Source of the DNA: JAVVHH01 sp965276815
Lineage (GTDB): Bacteria; Pseudomonadota; Alphaproteobacteria; Acetobacterales; Acetobacteraceae
Direction: 5' to 3'
DNA length: 64,000 bases
NCBI GenBank assembly: GCA_965276815.1
Contig: CBDIBE010000011.1
Coordinates: forward strand, 744,001-808,000
This document shows positions 46,618 through 55,565 of this stretch, piece after piece (position 1 is the first letter of the stretch; each line of letters opens with the position of its first letter). The notes under the pieces are model-generated. The model made no database searches. It was not told the origin of the DNA and worked only from the letters and a program-made list of their open reading frames with translations. The translations under genes and the position numbers were made by a program.

Positions 46618-47511
46618 TTGCCGGACATCGAACTTTTCGTCGACGCGCACGCCCGGATTGGCGAATCCCTGCTCTGGGATGCCGAGCGGGGCTGGCTTTA
46701 TTGGGTAGATATCAAGCAGCCTGCGCTCTACCGGGTCGATCCCGGCACGCTGGCCATGCGACGGTGGGATCTGCCGGCCGACGCCGGCGCGTTTGCCTTG
46801 CTGGAAGGACAGGAGGCGGTGCTGGTGGCGCTGCGGACGGGGCTGTACGCATTGTCCCTGGAGACCGGGGCGCTGCAGCCGATCGCGCCGCCGCCCTACG
46901 ACCCGGCGCTGTTCCGCTTCAACGAAGGCGCCTGCGACCCGGTTGGGCGGTTCTGGGTCGGGGTGATGTTCGACCCGATGCCGGGTCATGAGGACGCAAA
47001 GCCGGAAAAGGGGCCGCTCAGTTCCTGGACCTCGGCAACCGGCCTGGTCGACCAGGCGGAGCGGGCGGAATTGCACAACGGCATGGGCTGGAGCCCGGAT
47101 GGCCAGACTTTCTACCTCTCGCATTCCTTTCAGCACGCCGTGTTCGCCTACCCTTATAACGTCGCGACGGGCGCGCTCGGGCCCCGGCGGGAGATCGCCC
47201 ACTTGCCGGGCGGGCAGCCGTTGCCGGACGGCGCCGCGGTGGACGAGGAAGGCGCCTATTGGTGCGCGATCCACGGCGGATGGAAGCTGCAGCGTTACGC
47301 GCCGGACGGGACCCTGCTGCTCGAGGTGAAGTTGCCGGTGAGCCAGCCGACGATGTGCGCCTTTGGCGGGCCCGATCTGCGAACGATGTTCATCTCCAGC
47401 GCTGCGCAAAAGTTGGGGCCGCAGGCTTTGGCCGGCGAGCCGCATGCGGGCGGGCTGTTCCGGTTCGATCCGGGCGTGCGGGGAGCGCCAAAGCCGTATA
47501 TCGCGCGCTGA
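46618..47511 (+). CDS. SMP-30/gluconolactonase/LRE family protein
   Basis: 297 residues from the TTG at 46618, supported by GGGAGG; relatives begin about here (ELFVDAHARIGESLLWD). Six-bladed propeller features: ESLLWDAERGWLYWVDI, RFNEGACDPVGRFWVGVM (metal-binding Glu/Asn), NGMGWSPDGQTFYLSHS and LPDGAAVDEEGAYWCAI. Calcium- or zinc-dependent lactonase of sugar acids. With the nearby GMC dehydrogenase it could hydrolyse the lactone that enzyme makes, but the strands differ and this is inference. Confidence 0.88.
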   Translation: MPDIELFVDAHARIGESLLWDAERGWLYWVDIKQPALYRVDPGTLAMRRWDLPADAGAFALLEGQEAVLVALRTGLYALSLETGALQPIAPPPYDPALFRFNEGACDPVGRFWVGVMFDPMPGHEDAKPEKGPLSSWTSATGLVDQAERAELHNGMGWSPDGQTFYLSHSFQHAVFAYPYNVATGALGPRREIAHLPGGQPLPDGAAVDEEGAYWCAIHGGWKLQRYAPDGTLLLEVKLPVSQPTMCAFGGPDLRTMFISSAAQKLGPQALAGEPHAGGLFRFDPGVRGAPKPYIAR

Positions 47512-47552
47512 CTGCCTTTGCTCGCTGGTTGTCCTGTGCGAGAACCCCGCGC

Positions 47553-48128
47553 ATGGATACAATCGCGCGCTTCAAGATCACCGTTTGCGGAATCGAGGAG
47601 CTGGCGGGGCATTGCGAGGCGCGGGTCAGCCACGTGCTCTCGATCCTCGATCCGGACTGGCCGGTGCCGGAAGCGTTCGGCGAATTCGGCGAGCACGAGA
47701 AGCTCGAACTGCGATTCCACGACGTGATCGAGCCGGCCAAGGACATGATCGCGCCCAGCGAGGCGCATGTCGCGCAACTGCTGGCGTTCGGCCGCGACCT
47801 GACGGAGGAGCCGCCGGCGGACGCGCACCTGCTGGTGCATTGCCACGCCGGGATCTCGCGCTCGACCGCGTCGATGGCGCTGATCCTGGCACAAGGTCTG
47901 CCGGAGCGGTCAGCCACCGAGATCATGGATGAGGTGCTGCGCATCCGCGAGAAGGCCTGGCCCAATTTGCGCATCCTGGAGATGGGCGATGCAATGCTAG
48001 GGCGCGGCGGGACCTTGGTCACGGCGGCGCACGATGTGTACCGCCTGCAACTGCGGAAACGGCCGCATTTGGCCGAGTTCATGAACGAGGCCGGGCGGCA
48101 GCGCGAGGTTCAAGCCGGGACGAAGTAA
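47553..48128 (+). CDS. Protein-tyrosine-phosphatase-like protein
   Basis: 191 residues from the ATG at 47553. The PTP loop LLVHCHAGISRSTASMALIL holds the Cys-x5-Arg nucleophile motif, and FHDVIEPAKDMIAP offers the general-acid Asp upstream. The C-terminus is basic (YRLQLRKRP). No signal peptide, so presumably cytoplasmic. Protein or phosphoinositide substrate unknown. It starts 41 bases after the SMP-30 gene. Confidence 0.78.
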   Translation: MDTIARFKITVCGIEELAGHCEARVSHVLSILDPDWPVPEAFGEFGEHEKLELRFHDVIEPAKDMIAPSEAHVAQLLAFGRDLTEEPPADAHLLVHCHAGISRSTASMALILAQGLPERSATEIMDEVLRIREKAWPNLRILEMGDAMLGRGGTLVTAAHDVYRLQLRKRPHLAEFMNEAGRQREVQAGTK

Positions 48129-48199
48129 CGCGCAGGCCGGCCGGCCGAGACGGCGCTGTTATACCAAAACCCGAGGCTTACTCTATTGGCCTGCAGGTC

Positions 48200-48221
48200 A
48201 TCATCCGCGCAGGCGGGTGAT
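48200..48221. terminator. Hairpin between convergent genes (possible bidirectional terminator)
   Basis: Arms atcatccgc and gcgggtgat (one G-T pair) around a 4-base loop, lying between the stops of the phosphatase gene and the leftward radC. Placement suits both strands. Confidence 0.4.
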
Positions 48222-48227
48222 CAGCCA

Positions 48228-49286
48228 TCAACCCAGCAGCCCACTCTCCCGAAAACTCAACCACCGCCCGTTCCCGACAATGAGGTGGTCGCGCACTTCG
48301 ATCGACATTACCGCCGCCGCGGCGCGAACCTGCTTGGTCATCTCGATGTCGTCCGAAGACGGCGCCGGGTCGCCGCTCGGATGATTATGCACCAGCACCA
48401 GCGAGGACGCGCCCAAGGCCAAGGCCCGCCGCACCACCTCGCGCGGATAGACCGGCGTGTGGTTCACCGTCCCGCTCGCCTGCACCTCGTCCGACCGCAG
48501 CATCCCGTTCTCGTCCAGGAACAGGATGCGGAACTGCTCAATCCGCTCACGCGCCAACGCCGCGGCCAGGTAGTCGGCGAGCCGCTTCGGATTGTCGAGC
48601 ACCGGCTGCGCCGCCACGCCCGCCCGCGCCAGCCGCACCGCGGCCGCATGCACCAGCTTGATTGCCGCGATGCTATGCGTGCCCAACCCGGCCACCCGCC
48701 GCAACTCGGCCTCTGGCGCCGCCAGCACGCCGGCAAAGCTGCCGAACCGGCGCACCGCCGCCTCCGCTGTCTCCCGCCCATCCACCGGCAGAACGAACCC
48801 CAGCAGCTTCACCAGCCGCTCGACATCCTCTCCACCCACCGAGATCGGCTCGGCCGGCTTCGGCGTGACCCGGTCCCCCGCCAGCACCGCAAGCTGCGTC
48901 AGCGCGTCGAGCTGCGCCGGCGACATTGCCTCGGCGAACCCAGCTCGCACCGGCGGCGCCGGCACGCCCCAGCCGGAACTCAGCCCCGCCATCGCCTCGC
49001 GCACCACCCCTTCGACCCGGCGGCGCAACCCGGCCCACCCCTCATCGGCCTCCGCCCGGCTCGACCCGGCCGGAAACACCCGCACCTCCACCCCGTCGGC
49101 CGGCAGATGCGGCTCGACGCTGACCCAGCCGGCGCCCGGCAGCGCACCCACTCGCATCGCGATCGCCTCGGCCGCGACCGCCCGCTGCTCGCGCTCCAAA
49201 TGACTCAGATCCACGTCGATTGAGGCGTCGAACGCCATGCCGTCCGCCGCTGGCGCCGCTTCAGCCCGCCGCCAAGGCCAGCGCAC
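48228..49286 (-). CDS. radC: RadC-family JAMM protein with N-terminal extension
   Basis: 352 residues from a GTG at 49286, directly after the stop of the other radC-like gene. The C-terminal ~200 residues are RadC: FGSFAGVLAAPEAELRRVAG helix-hairpin-helix region, QFRILFLDENGMLRSDEV, and an intact JAMM metal site LVHNHPSGDPAPSSDD, ending IEVRDHLIVGNG. The first ~145 residues are unfamiliar, with a PLPADGVEVRV-like segment near 60 and an Ala/Arg-rich helix. RadC function is unsettled; it is often linked to mobile-element or stress DNA metabolism. Confidence 0.85.
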   Translation of the reverse strand: MRWPWRRAEAAPAADGMAFDASIDVDLSHLEREQRAVAAEAIAMRVGALPGAGWVSVEPHLPADGVEVRVFPAGSSRAEADEGWAGLRRRVEGVVREAMAGLSSGWGVPAPPVRAGFAEAMSPAQLDALTQLAVLAGDRVTPKPAEPISVGGEDVERLVKLLGFVLPVDGRETAEAAVRRFGSFAGVLAAPEAELRRVAGLGTHSIAAIKLVHAAAVRLARAGVAAQPVLDNPKRLADYLAAALARERIEQFRILFLDENGMLRSDEVQASGTVNHTPVYPREVVRRALALGASSLVLVHNHPSGDPAPSSDDIEMTKQVRAAAAVMSIEVRDHLIVGNGRWLSFRESGLLG

Positions 49287-49976
49287 TTAGCGCCCTTGCC
49301 GGCGCAAGCTGACCCAGTCGCCCCGCCCAATCACCACGAGATCATGCACGAGCACCGAAAGCGGGGCCGATGCACGCTGCATCCGCGCATAAAAATCGCG
49401 GTCCTGCGCGGCGATCCGCGGCGCCTCCTTCGCCCGGTTCTGCACCAGGATCGCCGCCGTCGCATGCTGATCCAGCGCATGGCGCAGCATGTCCTGGATC
49501 AGCACGCCCCGATCCTCCTCGGGTTCCCAGGACGGCTCCGCCAGCAGTTGATTGCGGTTGTTCAGCAGAAGCACGCTCAAACCCGGCGGCTCCGCACACC
49601 GCCTGGGCACATCCAAATGCTTCTCGAGCGCCGCCCAATCGCCCAGCACGACCCGGCGGATCGCCTCCGGCCGCGCCAACACGCCGGCGGCCTCCACCAC
49701 CATGTCGAACGCTTCGACCGCCAGCGGCGTGACGCCGGCCTCCGCCAATGCGCCGCGGTCCGCCTCCAACGCCTCGGCCAAGCTGCCGAAACGGTTGATC
49801 AGCCCTTTGGCCAGCGGCTTGGTATCCCGGCGCGGAATCCCGAGAAACAGCAGCATCTCAAGAATTTCGTAATCCGCCAGCGCCGCCTCGGACACGAGCA
49901 GCCGCCCGCGCATCCGTGAGCGGTGGCCATGTGGGCCAGTGCTGGTAAAAGCGACTCTGTTTCCGGTCCGGTCCAC
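49287..49976 (-). CDS. RadC-like protein lacking the JAMM residues
   Basis: 229 residues from a GTG at 49976. N-terminal RadC features are clear: GHRSRMRGRLL, ALADYEILEMLLFLGIPRRD, TKPLAKGLINRFGSLAEAL and the core strand LSVLLLNNRNQLL. Where the metal site should be it reads AILVQNRAKEAPRIAAQ, with no His-x-His or downstream Asp, yet the final strand VHDLVVIGRGDWVSLR is kept. So it is a structurally complete but presumably inactive paralogue, fused back to back with an active one (stop and next start adjacent). Confidence 0.8.
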   Translation of the reverse strand: MDRTGNRVAFTSTGPHGHRSRMRGRLLVSEAALADYEILEMLLFLGIPRRDTKPLAKGLINRFGSLAEALEADRGALAEAGVTPLAVEAFDMVVEAAGVLARPEAIRRVVLGDWAALEKHLDVPRRCAEPPGLSVLLLNNRNQLLAEPSWEPEEDRGVLIQDMLRHALDQHATAAILVQNRAKEAPRIAAQDRDFYARMQRASAPLSVLVHDLVVIGRGDWVSLRRQGR

Positions 49977-50051
49977 GGCGGCTTTTCCGCTGGGGGTGTT
50001 CGTCCGGTAGTTTGGACGCGGCCGCCTTTAACCGCAAGTTGCAATACGGGC

Positions 50052-50057
50052 GGGAGG
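50052..50057 (+). promoter_or_regulatory. Ribosome binding site for the chromate transporter TTG start
   Basis: GGGAGG ten bases before the TTG at 50068; no ATG/GTG start precedes the first membrane helix in this frame. Confidence 0.45.
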
Positions 50058-50067
50058 ATTCTACTCG

Positions 50068-50643
50068 TTGCCGGAGCACGCCTTGCCGACCAAAGCCGCG
50101 CCCCCGTCTCTTTTGACCTATTCGCTCGTCATCACCCGCATCGGCCTGACCAGCTTCGGCGGCGGCCTCAGCGCCTGGATGATGCGGATCATCGTCCAGG
50201 AGCGCGCCTGGATGACCGAAACCGAGTTCCTGACCGGCCTCGCCCTGTGTCAGGTGTTCCCCGGGGTGAACACGGTGAACCTGGCCATTTGGATCGGCTA
50301 CCGGCTGCGCGGCAATGCGGGAGCCGTGGTCGGCGCGCTTTCCATGATCGTCCCCGGGGCGCTGGTTCTGATCGGCATCGCCGTCGCCCTTATCAATCTC
50401 GCCACCTACACGCCGGTGCGTGCCGCGCTAGACGGGGTCGCCGCCGCAGCGATCGGGCTGGGCGCTTCGATGGGCGTGCGCGCCGGCCGCCGGAGCGCCA
50501 CCCGCGTGGTTCCGGCCTTGATCATGGCAGCGACATTCGCCGCCGTCGGCTTGCTGCACTGGCCGCTGGTTCCCGTGGTCGCGGTCGCCGCGCCGATCAG
50601 CATCGGCATCGCCTACTGGCAGGGCGCCCGCCATGCGCAGTAA
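50068..50643 (+). CDS. chrA: Chromate transporter, N-terminal-type subunit
   Basis: 191 residues from a TTG at 50068. CHR-domain features: ITRIGLTSFGGGLSAWMMRI, WMTETEFLTGLALCQVFPGV and TVNLAIWIGYRLRG, followed by hydrophobic helices. This is the short-chain, two-gene form in which each protein carries one CHR domain. Overlaps its partner by 11 bases. Such proteins export chromate or related anions; the native substrate may differ. Confidence 0.87.
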   Translation: MPEHALPTKAAPPSLLTYSLVITRIGLTSFGGGLSAWMMRIIVQERAWMTETEFLTGLALCQVFPGVNTVNLAIWIGYRLRGNAGAVVGALSMIVPGALVLIGIAVALINLATYTPVRAALDGVAAAAIGLGASMGVRAGRRSATRVVPALIMAATFAAVGLLHWPLVPVVAVAAPISIGIAYWQGARHAQ

Positions 50644-51160
50644 CGCCCTCTGGCTGCTCCTGGCGATTTTCGCGCCCCTATCCTTCACCACGATCGGTGG
50701 CGGGCAGAGCATCATCAGCGAGATCCACCGCCAGGCCGTGACACAGCAAGGCTGGCTCACCCAGCAGCAATTCGTCATCGATTTCGCGCTTTCCCGCCTC
50801 GCGCCGGGCCCGGGGTCCTTGTTGGTAACCTTGATCGGCTGGCAGGTCGCGGGTTGGGAAGGCGCCCTCGCCGCCTCGATCGCCATATTCCTGCCGTCCT
50901 CACTCCTGCTTTATGGGATCGCCCGCCTCTGGGCCCGCTATCAAGGCGCACCCTGGCAGCACGCCATCGAGCGTGGCATGGCGCCGATCGCCGCTGGGCT
51001 GATCCTCGCCGCGGCGCTCACCCTGGTCGAAGCGTCCAGAGGCGGCTGGGTCGCCTGGGCCGTTGCCTTTGCTTCGACCGTGATACTAACCCGCTATCGC
51101 ACGTCACCCTTCTACCTGCTCGGCGCCGGCGCCCTTATCTTCCTGCTGGTCCGGCCCTGA
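50633..51160 (+). CDS. Chromate transporter, C-terminal-type subunit
   Basis: 175 residues. CHR signature FAPLSFTTIGGGQSIISEIH, GWLTQQQFVIDFALSRLAPG and PGSLLVTLIGWQVAGWEG, then three further hydrophobic helices. Pairs with the preceding gene to make a heterodimer equivalent to a long-chain ChrA. Its ATG lies inside the first gene's end. Confidence 0.87.
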   Translation: MRSNALWLLLAIFAPLSFTTIGGGQSIISEIHRQAVTQQGWLTQQQFVIDFALSRLAPGPGSLLVTLIGWQVAGWEGALAASIAIFLPSSLLLYGIARLWARYQGAPWQHAIERGMAPIAAGLILAAALTLVEASRGGWVAWAVAFASTVILTRYRTSPFYLLGAGALIFLLVRP

Positions 51161-51197
51161 TGCTTAAATCAACGTAACCAAAGCGGAGGTCACACGG

Positions 51198-53786
51198 GTG
51201 TCGACCAAAAAGCTCGAGGCGTATCGCGCCAAGCGCGACTTCACCCAAACCAGCGAACCCTCCGGCGAGTCAGCCCTCGACCCGGCCAACCGCCTCCGCT
51301 TCGTCATCCAAAAGCACGCCGCGACCCGGCTGCACTACGACCTGCGCCTCGAACTCGGCGGCGTCTTCAAATCCTGGGCCGTCACCAAGGGCCCCTCGCT
51401 CGACCCGCATGACCGCCGGCTCGCCGTCGAGGTCGAGGACCACCCGCTCGACTACGGCGACTTCGAAGGCACCATCCCCAAAGGCCAGTATGGCGGCGGC
51501 ACCGTCCAGCTTTGGGACCGTGGCTACTGGAGCCCAGAGGGCATGACCCCAGAAGCCGGGCTCGCCAAGGGCGACCTGAAATTCCAGCTCGACGGGGAAA
51601 AGCTGCATGGCAGCTGGGTTCTCGTCCGCATCAAGAACGACCGCACCGGCGGCAAGCGGACCAATTGGCTGCTGATCAAGCACCGCGACCAGTGCGCCAC
51701 CGACGGCAATGGCGACGCCGCCCTCGAGCAAGACCGCTCCGTCGCCTCCGGCCGTGCAATGGAGGAGATCGCCGAGGGCAAGGGAAGCGCCCCCAAGCCG
51801 TTCATGGCGATCACCGACGCCGTCCCCGGCCCGGCCGCAATCTGGGACAGCAACACCGGCCTTGCGGCCGAGACCCGCTCGAAGCCGCCCAAACCCGTCA
51901 AAACCGCTTCCATCCCCGACTTCATCGAGCCGCAACTCGCCCTATCGGTCGACCGCCCGCCTGCCGGCGACGGCTGGGCCCACGAGATCAAGTTCGACGG
52001 CTACCGCATCCAGCTCCGCACCGAGGACGGCCACGCCGTCTTGCGGACCCGCAAGGCCCTGGACTGGACCGCGAAATTCCGCGCCATCGCCGAGGCTGCG
52101 AGCGAGCTGCCTTGCGGCATCATCGACGGCGAGATCGTCGCCCTCGACGACCGTGGCGCTCCAGACTTCTCCGCCCTGCAGGCTGCGCTGTCAGAAGACA
52201 AGACCGGCCGGCTCGTCTACTTCGCCTTCGACCTGCTGCACACCGAAGACGAAGACCTCCGCCCGTTGCCGCTCCGCGAGCGCAAGCAACGCCTGCAGGC
52301 CCTCCTCGCCGGCTATCCTTCCACGCTGATCCGCTACGTCGACCATTTTGAGACCGGCGGCGACGCCGTGCTGCAATCCGCCTGCCGCATGTCGCTGGAG
52401 GGCATTGTTTCCAAGCGTCTCGACGCGCCCTATCGCGCCGGCCGAGCCGATAGTTGGACCAAGGCCAAATGTCGCGCCGGGCACGAAGTCGTCATCGGCG
52501 CCTGGTCGACGACGGGCGACGCGTTCCGCTCCCTGTTGGTCGGCGCGCATAAGGACGGTCAGTTCATCTATGTCGGCCGGGTCGGGACCGGCTACGGCCA
52601 GGCCAAGGCGCGCGGCCTGCTGGCCAAGCTTAAGCCCATCGAGCAAGACCGCAGCCCCTTTACCGGCAATGGGGCGCCGAAGAAGCAGGCGGGCGTGCAT
52701 TGGGTTGCCGCAACCCTCGTTGCCGAGATCGAGTTTGCCGGCTGGACTGCGGACGGCCTGGTCCGGCAAGCCGCGTTCAAAGGCCTCCGCGAGGACAAGC
52801 CGGCCGACGAGGTGCAGGCCGAGGACCCCGCGCCGCCCGCAACCACCGAGGCAGCCAAGCCCACCCCCGCGGCGGCGAAACCGGCCTCCAATATCGTCGT
52901 GGGTGTGACCATCAGCCGCCCCGAGAAAATCATGTGGCCCGACGCCGGCGACGGCCAGCCCGTCACCAAGCTCGACCTCGCGCGCTACTACGAGGTCGTC
53001 GGCCCTTGGATGATGCCGCACCTCAAGGGCCGGCCCTGCTCGATCATCCGCGCGCCCGACGGCTATGCCGGTGAAAAATTCTTTCAGCGCCACGGCATGG
53101 CCGGCCAGTCCAACCTGCTCGAGCTCGTGACCGTCTCCGGCGACCGCAAACCCTACCTGCAGATCGACCGCATCGAAGGTCTCGCCGCCGTCGCCCAGAC
53201 CGGCGCCCTCGAGCTGCACCCCTGGAACTGCGCCCCTTTCCAGCCGGATCTGCCCGGGCGCCTCGTCTTCGACCTCGACCCGGCGCCCGACGTGCCCTTC
53301 GCCGCCGTCATCGAGGCCGCCAAAGCCATGCGCGTCCGGCTGGAAGCCCTCGGCCTCGTCGCCTTCTGCAAGACGACCGGCGGCAAGGGTCTCCACGTCG
53401 TCACCCCGCTCGCGCTCGAAAAGACCGGCAACCCCGATTGGCCCACCGCCAAGACCTTCGCCCAGGCCGTCTGCCGCGCCATGGCCGACGAGGCGCCGGA
53501 CCGGTACCTCGTCAACATGTCCAAAAAGCTGCGCGACGGCCGCATCTTCCTCGACTATCTCCGCAACGACCGCATGTCGACCGCCGCCGCCCCGCTCACA
53601 CCGCGTGCCCGCCCGGGCGCCCCGGTCTCGATGCCGTTGACCTGGCCGCAGGTGAAGGCCGGCCTCGACCCGGCCCGCTTCACCATCCGCACGGTCCCCG
53701 CCCTGCTCGCCAGGTCGCGCGCCTGGGCCGAATATTGCGACGCCGAACGTCCGCTCTCTGCGGCAATCCAGCGCCTCGCCGCTTAA
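51198..53786 (+). CDS. ligD: DNA ligase D (non-homologous end joining)
   Basis: 862 residues from a GTG at 51198. Three domains in the Pseudomonas order: 3'-phosphoesterase (residues ~1-180; RFVIQKHAATRLHYDLRLEL, HPLDYGDFEGTIP), ATP-dependent ligase (~230-535; adenylation lysine Lys265 in EIKFDGYRIQL, GIIDGEIVALD, LEGIVSKRLD), and archaeo-eukaryotic primase-like polymerase (~565-862; ISRPEKIMWP, LVFDLDPAPDVPF metal site, TTGGKGLHVVTPL). Repairs double-strand breaks with Ku; no ku gene is in this window. A decayed second ligase follows. Confidence 0.96.
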   Translation: MSTKKLEAYRAKRDFTQTSEPSGESALDPANRLRFVIQKHAATRLHYDLRLELGGVFKSWAVTKGPSLDPHDRRLAVEVEDHPLDYGDFEGTIPKGQYGGGTVQLWDRGYWSPEGMTPEAGLAKGDLKFQLDGEKLHGSWVLVRIKNDRTGGKRTNWLLIKHRDQCATDGNGDAALEQDRSVASGRAMEEIAEGKGSAPKPFMAITDAVPGPAAIWDSNTGLAAETRSKPPKPVKTASIPDFIEPQLALSVDRPPAGDGWAHEIKFDGYRIQLRTEDGHAVLRTRKALDWTAKFRAIAEAASELPCGIIDGEIVALDDRGAPDFSALQAALSEDKTGRLVYFAFDLLHTEDEDLRPLPLRERKQRLQALLAGYPSTLIRYVDHFETGGDAVLQSACRMSLEGIVSKRLDAPYRAGRADSWTKAKCRAGHEVVIGAWSTTGDAFRSLLVGAHKDGQFIYVGRVGTGYGQAKARGLLAKLKPIEQDRSPFTGNGAPKKQAGVHWVAATLVAEIEFAGWTADGLVRQAAFKGLREDKPADEVQAEDPAPPATTEAAKPTPAAAKPASNIVVGVTISRPEKIMWPDAGDGQPVTKLDLARYYEVVGPWMMPHLKGRPCSIIRAPDGYAGEKFFQRHGMAGQSNLLELVTVSGDRKPYLQIDRIEGLAAVAQTGALELHPWNCAPFQPDLPGRLVFDLDPAPDVPFAAVIEAAKAMRVRLEALGLVAFCKTTGGKGLHVVTPLALEKTGNPDWPTAKTFAQAVCRAMADEAPDRYLVNMSKKLRDGRIFLDYLRNDRMSTAAAPLTPRARPGAPVSMPLTWPQVKAGLDPARFTIRTVPALLARSRAWAEYCDAERPLSAAIQRLAA

Positions 53787-53850
53787 CGGAGGCGCGCCTG
53801 GTCGCCGCCCGAAGATGCTCGAGGCACTTTGCGCGTCGATGGCGTCGTCC

Positions 53851-54244
53851 GAAACGCTGAATATCAAGCGCCTGTGGGCCGCCGACTGTGTCGCTGATGG
53901 TTTCCGCTACGGCTCCAATAGGAATTTAGTTGGTTCTTTGATGCTTGGGCTATATAATGAGACTGGCAAAATCAGTAACGCTAGATTCACAGAGTCCATT
54001 GCTGAACGTGACAAACGGGAGTTGACGCAGCGTCTGGAAAAGCTCATCGAGCCTCCAGGGTCTGCGGGGAGAAAGTCCGCGAGGTCCAAGCCTTGGAGTG
54101 TTGCCGACCGCCGAGTGGAAACCTCTCCGGCGTGTGCTAGTGGTAGAAGCGCGTTACGATCACGTTATTGTAAACCGCTTTCGCCATGGGAATATTGTTG
54201 TCCGGTGGCGTCCCGATAAGGATCCACGCATGTCGGACGGATAG
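53851..54244 (+). pseudogene. Frameshifted C-terminal remnant of an ATP-dependent DNA ligase (LigC-like)
   Basis: From 53851 one frame encodes a ligase OB-fold segment (KRLWAADCVADGFRYGS, NLVGSLMLGLYNETG, LEKLIEPPGSAG, KPWSV). Near 54105 the similarity jumps to the next frame, which continues AEWKPLRRVLVVEARYDHV, RFRHGNIVVRWRPDKDP and stops at 54244. Together they match the end of LigC/LigB-type ligases, whereas the adenylation domain is missing. A one-base-type shift near a ccgccg run explains the break. The sequence is AT-richer than ligD. It is best read as a dead gene, or as debris from a replaced NHEJ ligase. Confidence 0.8.
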
Positions 54245-54283
54245 GCTTTGCCACGGTGTCGCCTCAAAACCCCTTCCGATCCT

Positions 54284-54290
54284 AGGAGAA
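54284..54290 (+). promoter_or_regulatory. Ribosome binding site for the small membrane protein
   Basis: AGGAGAA eight bases before the ATG at 54299, the best site in this AT-richer patch. Confidence 0.4.
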
Positions 54291-54298
54291 TATTAGCA

Positions 54299-54526
54299 AT
54301 GGATCGCCACAATAGCTTACACAAAGCTTCACGCGTGATCTTGCCAGAATCGGTAAGTTGCGTACCTGACGCGGACAGTTTGGAGTCTGACGCAATGCTG
54401 CACCATCCCAGCCACCTGACCGGAGTTCGTTCTAACGTTGCGAACGTTCTCGCCCGAGTTGGCTTGTTCACGTGCAGCCTCGCCGTCATCGCAACCGCCA
54501 GCTTGCTTGCGTTTTGGGTTCGCTAA
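54299..54526 (+). CDS. Small C-terminally membrane-anchored hypothetical protein
   Basis: 75 residues from the ATG at 54299. A polar N-terminal part (DRHNSLHKASRVILPESV) leads to one hydrophobic helix at the very end (VGLFTCSLAVIATASLLAFW), which would place the bulk on one side of the membrane. No family recognised. Base composition is lower in GC than the flanks, like the adjoining ligase remnant, so this may be an acquired or decaying segment. The 150 bases after it hold nothing recognisable. Confidence 0.4.
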   Translation: MDRHNSLHKASRVILPESVSCVPDADSLESDAMLHHPSHLTGVRSNVANVLARVGLFTCSLAVIATASLLAFWVR

Positions 54527-54677
54527 GCTTTTCGAATTTTTCTTGGTAAGCCTACAACCCAGAATCGAACCTAGCAACCACAGGTTGAGGCCGTCAAGCT
54601 TTTCCCGCCTAACCACAAACTGGCAAAGCGCGTGAGCTTGGCATAGGATTGGCGAAACAAGAGCGCCGGAAGCCTCA

Positions 54678-55565
54678 ATGCCCGTCCAGATCGTACAAGC
54701 TGACCCAAGTCACCCCGCTTTCTTCGGGACCGCCAGCGGGATCGATCTCCGGCAGACACTCGGCCCCGCCGACATCCAGGCGATCGAACGCGGAATGGAC
54801 CGCTATGCCGTCCTGGTATTCCGCGACCAGCGGCTCGACGATGCGGAACAACTGAGCTTCTCGCGCAATTTCGGCCCGCTAGAAACCGCCACCGGCGACC
54901 TCGCCCAGGGCGAGCAGCGCCGCCTCTCCATGGAGATGAACGACATCTCCAATCTCGCCAACGATGGCACCGTGCTGGCGCGTGATGACCGCCGGCGGCT
55001 GTTCGGCCTCGGCAACATGCTGTGGCATTCAGATAGCTCGTTCAAAGCCATCCCGGCGAAATACAGCATCCTCTCCGGCCGGGTCGTCCCGCCAAGCGGC
55101 GGCAATACCGAGTTCGCCGATATGCGCGCCGCCTGGGACAAGCTGGACGCCGAAACCCGCGCGAGTATCGAGAAGCTGGTTTGCGAACACTCGCAGATCT
55201 ACTCGCGCGGCATCCTCGGCTTCGATTTCAACGACGAAGAACGCCGCCGCTTTGCTCCTGTGCTGCAACGCCTGGTTCGCACGCACCCGGTCACCGGACG
55301 GAAGTCCCTGTTTCTATCCTCGCATGCAGGCGCCATCGCCGGCTGGCCCATCCCCGAGGCTCGCGCCCTGCTGCGCGACCTCAACGAACACGCCACCCAG
55401 CGCGAGCGCGTCCACGCTCATGTCTGGCAGGTGAACGATCTCGTCATGTGGGACAACCGCGCCACGATGCACCGCGCCCGCCGCTATGACCCGGCCGAGC
55501 GCCGCGACCTTCGCCGCACCACCGTCGCCTGCGAGAGCGCAACGGTGGATCAGAAAGCCGCCTGA
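54678..55565 (+). CDS. TauD/TfdA-family alpha-ketoglutarate dioxygenase
   Basis: 295 residues from the ATG at 54678, with GGAAG upstream. The iron site is visible: MLWHSDSSFKAIPAKYSILS gives the His-x-Asp, and NRATMHRARRYDP gives the distal His, with a downstream Arg (DLRRTTV) for alpha-ketoglutarate. YAVLVFRDQRLDDAEQLSFS and SGGNTEFADMRAAWD are family patterns. Substrate unknown: relatives act on taurine, 2,4-D and other small acids. Faces the glycosyltransferase tail to tail with no gap. Confidence 0.9.
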   Translation: MPVQIVQADPSHPAFFGTASGIDLRQTLGPADIQAIERGMDRYAVLVFRDQRLDDAEQLSFSRNFGPLETATGDLAQGEQRRLSMEMNDISNLANDGTVLARDDRRRLFGLGNMLWHSDSSFKAIPAKYSILSGRVVPPSGGNTEFADMRAAWDKLDAETRASIEKLVCEHSQIYSRGILGFDFNDEERRRFAPVLQRLVRTHPVTGRKSLFLSSHAGAIAGWPIPEARALLRDLNEHATQRERVHAHVWQVNDLVMWDNRATMHRARRYDPAERRDLRRTTVACESATVDQKAA

